From positions 1 through 6,241 of the forward strand of contig NCCR01000288.1 of NCBI GenBank assembly GCA_002279765.1: 6,241 nt of DNA. Reading direction: 5' to 3'. The DNA comes from Verrucomicrobia bacterium 12-59-8 (GTDB lineage Bacteria; Verrucomicrobiota; Verrucomicrobiae; Verrucomicrobiales; Verrucomicrobiaceae). The notes below the pieces were generated by a model. It did no database searches, was not told the origin of the DNA, and saw nothing but the letters and a program-made list of their open reading frames with translations. The position numbers and the translations under genes are program-made. Below, in pieces: positions 1-6,188 of the stretch (position 1 is its first letter; every line of letters starts with the position of its first letter).

Positions 1-432
1 GCCGCAGCCACCGGCTTCCGCACACTGGCCATGCTCACCGAATCGAACGTGCGTCTCAGCAGCGCGCTCGACATCACCGCCCAGGCCAGCTGGCACTACC
101 ATTACAAGGAGCTGTTCGTCCGCCTGCGCGAGCACATCGCCGTCGGCCGCACTTTGCACGAAGCCTTCCTCATGGAATCTCACTGGTTGGGGCCTGATGC
201 CCGCAATCTCTGCGGCCTCATCGAACTCGCCTCCGAAACCGGTTCCGGCACCGAAATGCTTTCCGAAATCGCCGATGACTATGAGGAGGATCTCGACAAT
301 CTCGCCGCCACTCTCGACAAGATGATCGAACCGCTCACGATGTTGATTCTCGGCGTCATGGTCGGCTTCCTCATCTACGCCATCTACGGCCCGATGTTCA
401 GCCTCGGCGACGTCATCTTGAAGAAGAAGTAG
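1..432 (+). CDS. Type II secretion / type IV pilus inner-membrane platform protein (GspF/PilC family), C-terminal part
   Basis: The reading frame is open from the first base of the window, so this is the last 143 residues of a protein that normally has about 400. GspF/PilC proteins sit in the inner membrane and couple the cytoplasmic assembly ATPase to pseudopilus or pilus polymerisation. The visible part has the features of the second F domain: a segment reading SNVRLSSALDITA, then G-R-T-L-H-E-A, then an E-T-G-S-G-T-E-M-L turn followed by an acidic helix (YEEDLDNLAATLDKMIEP) and a terminal membrane helix (about LTMLILGVMVGFLIYAIYGPMF). The ATG at 31 is an internal methionine, not the start. 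The last 20 bases overlap, tail to tail, the end of the leftward glycosyltransferase remnant. Whether it serves secretion or pili cannot be decided without the upstream genes. The family call is secure. Confidence 0.88.
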   Translation, partial: AAATGFRTLAMLTESNVRLSSALDITAQASWHYHYKELFVRLREHIAVGRTLHEAFLMESHWLGPDARNLCGLIELASETGSGTEMLSEIADDYEEDLDNLAATLDKMIEPLTMLILGVMVGFLIYAIYGPMFSLGDVILKKK

Positions 433-1439
433 CCTCAAGAACTTCAGCCCACTCCTGCAGATGACGTTCCCACGTCAGCGCCTGCACCGTTTCCCGTGCA
501 GCGGCCGAGAGCGCCTGCCAGGCCGTGGCATCGTAGTCCAGCGCCTCCTGGACGCGGGCGGCGAGTTCTTTCGGCTGCTGCGGGTGGTAGAGCATGAGAC
601 CGTTCTCGCCATTGCGGACGTGATCGACGGCCCCGTCCATCACTGAAACGATGCCGGGAAGACCGCAGGCCATGCTTTGCAGCACGGTGTTTGAAAACGC
701 GTCATACTGCGTGGGATGCACAAACCAGTCGGCCGACTGGTAGAGTTCCACGAGATTGCTCGTCACCGGCACGGAGCGTCATCGCTTCCAGCAAAGGCTC
801 CAGCCCGCGACGTCGATGGCTGAGCGAGACAAACAGCAGTACCGGTTTTGCTGCATCGGTTTGCAGCTTGCGGCAAAAGAGCTCGCGGGTGTTGGCGCGG
901 TTCTCGGCCGGCTTGAAAAGCTGCGTTTCAATGGGCGGCGACAGGATGCGAAAGCGTTCGCCGTCGGTGCCGTAAACTCCCTGCAACTGCGCAGCCACAC
1001 GGGCGGAACTGGTGACAAACTGCTGCGTCTCCCTGCCCGCATAGAGCCGACGTTCCAAATGCAATTCGTAGAGATGCTTCAGGCTGAGGCGCTGCCAGAG
1101 CGGCAGCAGATTGCCATAGAGCCGATGGCACCCGGTGCCATTGCGGTGCACGTCCTGCACGCTGGTGCGTCCAAAACCAATGCTCAGGTCCACACCTGCT
1201 GTCTGGACGGCACGCGGTGCGAGGCGGTTGAAATGCCACATGCGAATGGTGGCCGAACCGCGCATGCGTGGCAGCAGCTCCCAGCGTCCGGGCAGCGAGG
1301 CACCGATCTCCGGGGTGGTCAGCGAGGTGATGTAAGTCAGCTCATGTCCGGCCAAAACGAGCCGTTTGGCGAAGTCGATGAGGAAGTTTTCCACACCGGA
1401 GCCGCGAATGATTTGCGGATGGATCAGGGCCAGCTTCAT
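413..1439 (-). pseudogene. Family 4 glycosyltransferase (WaaG-like), frameshifted with probable internal deletion
   Basis: Two leftward reading frames together make one GT-B glycosyltransferase. The first (1439 down to about 780) gives the acceptor-side domain, starting MKLALIHPQ with the early glycine-rich G-S-G-V-E-N loop and later GFGRTSVQDVHRNGTGCHR. It continues into the donor domain at LLFVSLSHRRRGLEPLLEAM. The second (about 777 down to 413) resumes with VTSNLVELYQSADWFVHPT and the nucleotide-sugar-site block DAFSNTVLQSMACGLPG. The frames differ by a net +1 (or -2) base. The sum is about 340 residues against roughly 370 for relatives, and the usual stretch between LLEAM and the GPVT-like strand (VAG...G...RV.F) is absent. 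A deletion of about 30-40 codons plus frameshift is therefore inferred. The ATG at 1439 has a good ribosome site (AGGAAG) and lies 7 bp after the family 2 transferase stop. Probably inactive, unless this is an assembly error. Confidence 0.8.
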
Positions 1440-1446
1440 CCGTTTG

Positions 1447-2226
1447 CTACTTCCTGCCCTCCGCTGCGCTTTCATACATCCGGCTGTAGCGATCAAAGGT
1501 GAAGAACGCCGTCGCCACCGCGATCCACAGGCCGGGGAAACCGTCGAGGAAGCCGAGTTTGAGGAAGTAGGCGCGGGTGAAGCGCCACCAAGGGCGAAAC
1601 ACGGTGTGCAGCAGGGACCAGTGTTTCCCTTTGCTGCGTTGGGTCTCCAGAAAGACGTTTGAGTACTGCACGTGCTTCACCAGGTAGTGCTGGATGTTCT
1701 TGAAGGAGTAATGCAGGAGGTCTCCTTGCAACGTGGTGCAGGGTCCTGCTACGTCCAAGCGTTCGTGCACCTGCCCGCCGCCATCGGCGGCCCACTGGCT
1801 TTTATCACGGCGGAAGAGGCGTATTTTACGGTCGGGGTACCAGTCGCCATGGCGAATCCAGCGGCCCATGAACCAGACGAGGCGGGACATCCAGGCGCCG
1901 TCGAAGCGGACAAATGCGTCACTTTTGAAGAAGTTTTGTATCGAATTCAGCAAGTCTGGGGTGAGTTCCTCGTCGCAATCGAGCGCCAAAATCCAGGGTT
2001 GGGAGCACAGCTTGAGGCAGTGGTTTTTCTGGGCGGTGTAGCCGAGCCAGTCCTGATGGACAAACTTGGCACCGAATTCGGCGGCGATTTCGGCGGTGCG
2101 GTCGGTGGAGCCGGAATCGACAATGACGATCTCCTGAGCCAAGTCGGCCACACTGGCGAGGCAGCGGCGGAGGTTGGCCTCCTCGTTGAGGGAGATGATG
2201 GAAATCGAAATCGGCAGACGGGACAT
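1447..2226 (-). CDS. Family 2 glycosyltransferase, LPS core WaaE/KdtX type
   Basis: A 259-residue GT-A transferase predicted to add a sugar to lipopolysaccharide core or a related surface glycan at the cytoplasmic face of the inner membrane. The fold opens with ISIISLNEEANLRRCL (about residues 8-23), then IVIVDSGSTDRT (33-44) for nucleotide binding, then the metal-binding D83-C-D85 in LALDCDEEL. The WYPDRKIRLFRR block (129-140) and the GGGQVHERL segment (149-157) are typical of the WaaE/KdtX group (beta-1,4-glucosyltransferase-like). A hydrophobic stretch near 225-245 may anchor it to the membrane. I chose the ATG at 2226 because the conserved domain begins five residues later. An in-frame GTG at 2268 would add 14 residues unlike the family and has no ribosome site. 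The gene lies 45 bp after the ketoacyl synthase and 7 bp before the broken transferase, so it is likely in one operon with them. The exact sugar and acceptor cannot be told. Confidence 0.85.
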   Translation of the reverse strand: MSRLPISISIISLNEEANLRRCLASVADLAQEIVIVDSGSTDRTAEIAAEFGAKFVHQDWLGYTAQKNHCLKLCSQPWILALDCDEELTPDLLNSIQNFFKSDAFVRFDGAWMSRLVWFMGRWIRHGDWYPDRKIRLFRRDKSQWAADGGGQVHERLDVAGPCTTLQGDLLHYSFKNIQHYLVKHVQYSNVFLETQRSKGKHWSLLHTVFRPWWRFTRAYFLKLGFLDGFPGLWIAVATAFFTFDRYSRMYESAAEGRK

Positions 2227-2271
2227 GCGGTGCGCGACTTTGGCGAATCCACCGCCCGTGCCAAGCACGAA

Positions 2272-3426
2272 TCAAACCACAGCCAGAGACATCGCTGCAT
2301 TGTGGCCGCCCATGCCGGAAGCGAGTTTGATGACTCGATCCCCTAACATGACCTTGAGAGGGGCTTCGTTCAAGGGCAGACCGCAGGCTGGAGGGGTGAG
2401 TCCTGGGAGGGTGGCTGGCATCCAGCCTTCCGCCATGCAGGGGACGAGCAGGGCCACGTCAAGCAGGCCGCTAGCGCCCAAGGCGTGACCGGTTTGTGGT
2501 TTGAGGGGGAGGAGCGGGACCTTGCGGCCGCCGAGTGCACGCAGGAGGGCCGGAGGCTCGACGCGGGAGTGATTGAGGGTGCCGGTGGCGTGGGGGCAGA
2601 TGGCGACTACTTTGGCAAGATCGCCTGCCTGCAAGGCGGAGCGTACGCAGGCTTCGATGCCGCCGCCGTCTTCGGGAATCATGAGGGTATCGTAGGCGTC
2701 GCTGTTGGCGCTGTAATGCTCCAGGCGGCAGAGTTTGGGGCGTCCTGAACTGTCGCGCTCCAGAGTCACTGCCACGGCGGCTTCTGCTGGGCAGAAGCCG
2801 CTGGTGCAGGTGGCGAAAGGGTCGTTGATGCCGTTGGTGGAAAGCAGGCCTGTGTCGCGGAAGTCTTGGAGGAGGGGTGGGATGAGAGGGAGGTCAACGG
2901 CCACCACGACCGCACGTGGTGCCACTCCGCTGCTGACTGCCATCCAGGCGAGGCCGAGGGCATCGAGGCCGGAGGAGCAGCCGTTGGAGATCATCTGCCA
3001 TGGGCCACGGATTCCAAGCTCTATGCTGACGGCGGCAGGTATTTCGCAGTGCATGGTGTTGCTGGCACTGAACTTGCGCAGCGGTCTGCGCCATGCATTT
3101 TCTCCCAACATTTCTCCTGCGTTGCCACGGCTGCTGGCGCCGAACAGCCAGGATTCGCGAATTTCATCCGAGGTCCAGCCTGCACGGCGCACTGCTGCAG
3201 CCGTTACTTTCACGGCTGCATTGCTGGCGGCACCGTAGCGGCGGCCTTTCACCAGTTCGGGTGAAGGCAGAGCCCCCACGGGGAGAGATGCAAAAGACGT
3301 CTCCTGCAAGCTTGCAGACAAGGCCAGACCTCCGCGCCGCTCGCGCAGCGCGGTCAGGCAGTCCTCCATCCGCAAACCAAGAACACAGGCCGTCTCCACG
3401 GCTGTGATATACACAGATTCCATCAT
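2272..3426 (-). CDS. Beta-ketoacyl synthase (FabF/KAS II-like condensing enzyme)
   Basis: A 384-residue thiolase-fold enzyme that would catalyse decarboxylative condensation of an acyl chain with malonyl-ACP. The catalytic Cys-His-His set is complete: C150 in SNGCSSGLDALG, H279 in CPHATGT and H314 in KPQTGHALGASG, with the conserved lysine K309 just before it. The C-terminal glycine-rich motif (SGMGGHNAAMSLAV) is also present. The usual N-D after TGT reads H-S here, and the active-site context is N-G-C rather than T-A-C. It therefore looks like a divergent, specialised member rather than housekeeping FabF. No acyl carrier protein, ketoreductase or dehydratase is in the window. Start choice: ATG at 3426 or the adjacent ATG at 3423. 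A TTG at 3444 is possible but adds unrelated residues. It heads a leftward block with two glycosyltransferases, hinting at a lipid or polyene tail joined to a glycan, but the product is unknown. Confidence 0.85.
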   Translation of the reverse strand: MMESVYITAVETACVLGLRMEDCLTALRERRGGLALSASLQETSFASLPVGALPSPELVKGRRYGAASNAAVKVTAAAVRRAGWTSDEIRESWLFGASSRGNAGEMLGENAWRRPLRKFSASNTMHCEIPAAVSIELGIRGPWQMISNGCSSGLDALGLAWMAVSSGVAPRAVVVAVDLPLIPPLLQDFRDTGLLSTNGINDPFATCTSGFCPAEAAVAVTLERDSSGRPKLCRLEHYSANSDAYDTLMIPEDGGGIEACVRSALQAGDLAKVVAICPHATGTLNHSRVEPPALLRALGGRKVPLLPLKPQTGHALGASGLLDVALLVPCMAEGWMPATLPGLTPPACGLPLNEAPLKVMLGDRVIKLASGMGGHNAAMSLAVV

Positions 3427-3434
3427 GACTCGAT

Positions 3435-3457
3435 ACAGCCGCAAACCACAGCCGCAA
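3435..3457. repeat. 10-bp direct repeat ACAGCCGCAA, two copies 13 bp apart
   Basis: The copies are at 3435-3444 and 3448-3457, identical over 10 bases and followed by ACC or CCC. They lie between the weak leftward promoter candidate and the start of the ketoacyl synthase gene. A regulatory half-site pair is possible, but 13 bp is not a whole helical turn and chance is not excluded. Confidence 0.3.
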
Positions 3458-3511
3458 CCCCGCTCAGCAAAACCGTTACACCAAACTCACAAAAAATAAG
3501 CAAGCCAAAGA

Positions 3512-3541
3512 TTGACACTCAACTTAACAACCAGCTATATT
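3512..3541 (+). promoter_or_regulatory. Sigma-70-type promoter of the bactofilin operon
   Basis: A perfect -35 hexamer TTGACA (3512-3517), an 18-bp spacer and a -10 hexamer TATATT (3536-3541, one mismatch) lie in A+T-rich DNA directly before the bactofilin gene. Transcription would start near 3548-3549, only 2-3 bases before the ATG at 3551. The same bases allow a TTG-initiated extension of the coding frame, but its start codon would be the -35 box itself. Confidence 0.75.
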
Positions 3542-3550
3542 TTCACCCTC

Positions 3551-4069
3551 ATGTTAAGGCAAATCATAGGACAACCCGAAGGGCAAAAGGAAGACAGGCG
3601 TTCCGAGGCATCCGCACCGGCTCCAGCAGCTGAGCGCGCTCCCATTCTCTCCACCGCATCCGCTCCCGCTGCACAACCCCAACGCTCACATCAAGCTCCC
3701 GTCATGACCACCAGTAAAAACGTTCTCGCCAACGACGTCGAAATCAAAGGCTCCATCAAGTTCTCTCACGACCTCATCATCGACGGCAAGATCGAAGGCG
3801 AAGTTATTTCCGACGGCAGCCTCACCGTGGGTGAAAACGCCCTCATCAAAGGCGAGGTGAAAACCCGCTCCGTCATCATTTTCGGCAAGGTCGAAGGCAA
3901 CATCACCGTCCAGGAACGCTGCGAGCTGAAGAGCAACGCGATCCTCGTCGGCGACATCGCCGCCGGCACCCTTGCCATCGAAGAAGGCGCCACCTTCATG
4001 GGCCAGTCCCAGGTCGGCAAGAAGGCTGAAACCAAGCCTGCTTTCGGCGGCGCCCCTAAACAACCTTAA
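3551..4069 (+). CDS. Bactofilin (polymer-forming cytoskeletal protein)
   Basis: A 172-residue protein. Residues 1-50 form a Pro/Ala/Ser-rich, probably disordered tail. Residues from about 57 to 155 form the bactofilin beta-helix, with the family's repeated short strands: VEIKGSIKFSHDLIIDGKIEG, then LTVGENALIKGEV, IIFGKVEGNI, CELKSNAILVGDI and LAIEEGATFMG. A short Gly/Pro/Lys tail follows. Bactofilins self-assemble without nucleotide into filaments or sheets, usually at the inner membrane, and recruit cell-wall enzymes. The start is uncertain. ATG 3551 lies 10 bp after the -10 box, which implies a nearly leaderless mRNA. ATG 3704 (residue 52) would give just the folded core plus tail with a leader of about 155 bases. 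Neither has a Shine-Dalgarno sequence. I keep 3551 because the tail reads as normal low-complexity coding sequence. It is first in a tight rightward operon. Confidence 0.88.
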   Translation: MLRQIIGQPEGQKEDRRSEASAPAPAAERAPILSTASAPAAQPQRSHQAPVMTTSKNVLANDVEIKGSIKFSHDLIIDGKIEGEVISDGSLTVGENALIKGEVKTRSVIIFGKVEGNITVQERCELKSNAILVGDIAAGTLAIEEGATFMGQSQVGKKAETKPAFGGAPKQP

Positions 4070-4080
4070 CTTCCACCTGA

Positions 4081-5196
4081 GTGTTCGGACGGTTCTTCGG
4101 CACGAAGACCAGCATCCTTCCCACGCCGCCTAAGAATCAAATCGAAGTGGTGTGTCCTTCCTGTGGCGCGGCTCAATATGAGCCGCGCCTCGTTGTTTCT
4201 ACATTCTGCAAAAAATGCGGAGTGCATCTCACCGTGGAGAAGCGCCGCGTGGTCGCCTCGGCGGTGACACGTTCGGGAGCTGGCATGGGGGGCGATGACT
4301 GGGCAGCGGAGCCCAAAGTCGAAAGCCCTCCCGCAGCGCAAGCTCCGGAGCCAGAGGTCAAGGCTGCCGCCGAGCCCAAGACCGAAGCTGAACCAGCCCC
4401 TACGGCGGCTGATGGGTTTGGCGCGTTTCTGCAAAGTCAGAATCTGCCTGCAGCCGAATCTCCGCCGCCTCCTGCTGAAACGTTCGCTGCCGTCAATGCC
4501 GAAGGCGAGCCCGTGACGGCTGGCATGCGCCGTGCGCAGTCCAATTCGCCTCCGCCCACGCCTGCACCTGCGCCGCATACGGCCACTTCATTGCAAAAGA
4601 TGAAGGAGCAGGGCATGTACCGGAACCAGTATTTCAAAGACGCCGAGTGCTTTGACTGCGGTCATAAGTTCAAGACGGGGCGCTCGGCCAAATCCGCCAA
4701 CTGTCCCGCCTGCGGTGCCTACATTTCGCTGGAGGATGTGGAGATCAACATGACCTCCACCCAGTCCGTCAAGACGCGCGGCGATGTCCTCATCCGCAAA
4801 CGTGGCCGTCTTTCCGCGAGCAGCGTGCAGTGCCGTGACCTTGCATGCCATGGCATCATCGAGGCCAACGTCACGTGCTCCGGCGACGCCGTTTTCCGCA
4901 CCACCGGCAGCATCATTGGTGAAATCCGCTGCAGTCGATTTGTGGTCGAGAAAGGGGCGGATGTGGCCTTCCTCAACCCTGTGCATGCGACGGAGGTGGA
5001 CATCCAGGCACGTGTCACGGGTACGATCTATAGTACGGGTCCGGTGCTCATTGGGAGCAATGGGGCCGTCAATGGCGATGTCACCGCACGCTCAGTTTCG
5101 ATCGAGCCGGGCGGTGAACTCAACGGTGCGATGAACATCGTGCGCGGCAAGCAGATTGCTCTTTCGCCGCCTGCGGTGCCGCCGCCTGTTGCCTGA
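4081..5196 (+). CDS. Bactofilin-like protein with two separated zinc ribbons
   Basis: A 371-residue protein with an unusual architecture. The first zinc ribbon has C25-x2-C28 and C43-x2-C46. Next comes a Pro/Ala/Glu-rich linker of about 120 residues (roughly 60-170). The second zinc ribbon has C190-x2-C193 and C208-x2-C211. From about 225 to 355 there is a bactofilin-like beta-helix (RGDVLIRKRGRLSAS, VTCSGDAVFRTTGSIIGEI, VDIQARVTGTI, GAVNGDVTARSVSIEPGGEL), then a short proline-rich end. Four more cysteines fall inside the beta-helix (C251, C256, C266, C284). The likely role is a scaffold that co-polymerises with or docks onto the bactofilin encoded 11 bp upstream, with the ribbons binding a partner or holding fold. 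That role is inference. The start is GTG at 4081, with no clear ribosome site. The next methionine (residue 69) would remove the first ribbon, which argues for the GTG. Family membership of the C-terminal part is confident, function is not. Confidence 0.82.
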   Translation: MFGRFFGTKTSILPTPPKNQIEVVCPSCGAAQYEPRLVVSTFCKKCGVHLTVEKRRVVASAVTRSGAGMGGDDWAAEPKVESPPAAQAPEPEVKAAAEPKTEAEPAPTAADGFGAFLQSQNLPAAESPPPPAETFAAVNAEGEPVTAGMRRAQSNSPPPTPAPAPHTATSLQKMKEQGMYRNQYFKDAECFDCGHKFKTGRSAKSANCPACGAYISLEDVEINMTSTQSVKTRGDVLIRKRGRLSASSVQCRDLACHGIIEANVTCSGDAVFRTTGSIIGEIRCSRFVVEKGADVAFLNPVHATEVDIQARVTGTIYSTGPVLIGSNGAVNGDVTARSVSIEPGGELNGAMNIVRGKQIALSPPAVPPPVA

Positions 5197-5210
5197 AGTT
5201 TGGCTGCGCC

Positions 5211-6035
5211 ATGAAAACGCGCACGCTTCTGCTCGTTTCCACGCTCCTTGCGGCCTGCGCTCTTGCTGCGCGGGCCCATTCGCTGACCGTTGTTCGTTCC
5301 TGGATTAGCTACGCCATGCAGATGCTCACGCATGAATCACTTCCCCTGCCCTACCCTGCGCCGCCTGAACCGGAGGCGTGGCGAGGGATGAAGGCTGCGG
5401 AGCGGCTTGCGAATGTGCAAACGCGCCTGCTGCCGAAGCTGCATGAGCAGCTTGCCGCGGCGACCCAATGCAAGCTGGGGCAGCCCGCGTTTATCCGCAT
5501 TTTCAAAGAGAGCCGTGAGCTTGAGCTGTGGGTGCAGAGGAGCACGGGCTCTCGCGAATGGGGGCTGTTACGCACTTATCCCATTGCGTGTTTTTCGGGG
5601 ACGCTGGGGCCGAAGACGCGTGAGGGCGACATGCAGGCGCCGGAGGGTTTTTATGACGTGACTGCCAGGCTGCTGAATCCTGCCAGCAACTACCATCTGG
5701 CGTTTAACATTGGGTATCCGAATGCGTATGACCTGGAGCAGAAGCGAACGGGCAGCCTGATCATGGTGCATGGGGACATGTGCAGTGTGGGATGCTTTGC
5801 GATGACGGATGCGGTGATTGAGGAGATTTATCTGGTGGTGGAGGCGGCGTGCAAGGGCAGCGGGAGTGTGCCGGTGCATGTGTTTCCGTTTCGGATGACG
5901 GTGGAGCGGATGAGGAGTGCGGAAGAGGCGTATCGGGAGTTTTGGGAGGAGCTGGTGCCGGTGTATGAGGTGTTTGAGAAGGAGCGGAGGGTGCCGAAGG
6001 TCGGGGTTGAGGATGGGAAGTATCTGGTGAGGTGA
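5211..6035 (+). CDS. Exported YkuD-fold L,D-transpeptidase/endopeptidase (YafK/DpaA-like)
   Basis: A 274-residue envelope protein. The N-terminus is a signal peptide: K2/R4, then a hydrophobic run to about residue 20. It contains L-A-A-C16, which fits a lipobox, and also A-R-A just before H23, which fits ordinary cleavage, so lipoprotein or periplasmic form is undecided. The YkuD active-site block is SLIMVHGDMCSVGCFAMTD (182-200), with catalytic C195, H187 and S192. The A-M after the cysteine in place of the usual R is typical of the YafK branch, whose E. coli member DpaA detaches Braun lipoprotein from peptidoglycan. EGFYDVTARLLNP (145-157) matches the upstream part of the same fold. The enzyme would thus act on peptide cross-links in the wall. 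It starts 14 bp after the zinc-ribbon bactofilin gene, so co-expression with the scaffold is likely. The last 50 or so codons are strongly G-ending, unlike the bactofilin gene. Confidence 0.85.
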   Translation: MKTRTLLLVSTLLAACALAARAHSLTVVRSWISYAMQMLTHESLPLPYPAPPEPEAWRGMKAAERLANVQTRLLPKLHEQLAAATQCKLGQPAFIRIFKESRELELWVQRSTGSREWGLLRTYPIACFSGTLGPKTREGDMQAPEGFYDVTARLLNPASNYHLAFNIGYPNAYDLEQKRTGSLIMVHGDMCSVGCFAMTDAVIEEIYLVVEAACKGSGSVPVHVFPFRMTVERMRSAEEAYREFWEELVPVYEVFEKERRVPKVGVEDGKYLVR

Positions 6036-6042
6036 GGGAGGA

Positions 6043-6076
6043 GATTTATGATTTACGATTTATGATTTATGATTTC
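6043..6076 (+). repeat. Heptamer tandem repeat, tract 1 (GATTTAY)
   Basis: Units are GATTTAT (6043), GATTTAC (6050), GATTTAT (6057), GATTTAT (6064) and a truncated GATTTC (6071-6076), so the 7-bp phase is exact for four full units. It begins 7 bp after the stop codon of the YkuD-fold gene. Confidence 0.9.
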
Positions 6077-6141
6077 AGAGGGGGGGAGGCTTTGGGTCGC
6101 GTGTGAATTGGGGGGATCGAGTGAAATTGAGGAGGGGGCGA

Positions 6142-6176
6142 AATTTATGATTTACGATTTTGGATTTATGATTTGA
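6142..6176 (+). repeat. Heptamer tandem repeat, tract 2 (GATTTAY), second copy of tract 1
   Basis: The units, in 7-bp phase, are AATTTAT (6142), GATTTAC (6149), GATTTTG (6156), GATTTAT (6163) and GATTTGA (6170). The 32 bases from 6143 match those from 6044 with only two differences, so the two tracts are direct repeats offset by 99 bp. Tract 2 ends 12 bp before the start codon of the four-helix-bundle gene. Confidence 0.88.
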
Positions 6177-6188
6177 GATGGGAGGCCT

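Larger units (their letters stand above)
3427..3550. other. Divergent intergenic region between the ketoacyl synthase and bactofilin genes
   Basis: About 124 bp without a gene, distinctly richer in A+T between 3470 and 3545 than the flanks. It must hold promoters for both directions. The rightward one is clear (see its entry). For the leftward block a weak candidate exists on the minus strand, TTGCTT (3498-3503), 17 bp, TGTAAC (3475-3480), which matches the consensus at only 3 and 4 positions. A 10-bp direct repeat sits in what would be the leftward leader. Confidence 0.6.
6036..6188. other. Gene-poor stretch with heptamer repeats and G-runs
   Basis: No open frame of note lies between the YkuD-fold gene and the next start. 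It contains two heptamer tracts (separate entries) and, between them, purine-rich DNA with runs of 7, 3, 6 and 5 G at 6080-6086, 6094-6096, 6110-6115 and 6134-6138. I found no stem-loop with a T-run that would serve as a terminator for the bactofilin operon. Confidence 0.6.

Noticed and set aside
413..772. A separate small gene (119 residues)
   Set aside because: It carries only the C-terminal half of a GT-B donor domain, directly adjoining the rest in another frame, so it is part of one broken gene.
756..1502. 248-residue rightward open frame
   Set aside because: It lies opposite the family 4 glycosyltransferase remnant, whose conserved motifs explain the bases. The rightward translation has no recognisable motif.
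2227..2268. GTG start at 2268 for the family 2 glycosyltransferase
   Set aside because: The added 14 residues do not resemble the family, and there is no ribosome site before it.
1672..2346. 224-residue rightward open frame
   Set aside because: It is the complement of the family 2 glycosyltransferase, a clear family match. High GC produces such long shadows.
3512..3550. TTG start extending the bactofilin by 13 residues
   Set aside because: The TTG is part of a perfect -35 hexamer, and the extension would be coded by the promoter itself.
6080..6138. G-quadruplex from four G-runs
   Set aside because: The loops between the runs are 7 to 18 bases long, so a stable structure is doubtful on sequence alone.
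6043..6176. CRISPR-like array
   Set aside because: The units are 7 bp in direct tandem with only one 67-bp gap. There is no repeat-spacer pattern and no cas genes.
6036..6188. Rho-independent terminator after the YkuD-fold gene
   Set aside because: No GC-rich inverted repeat followed by a T-run was found.
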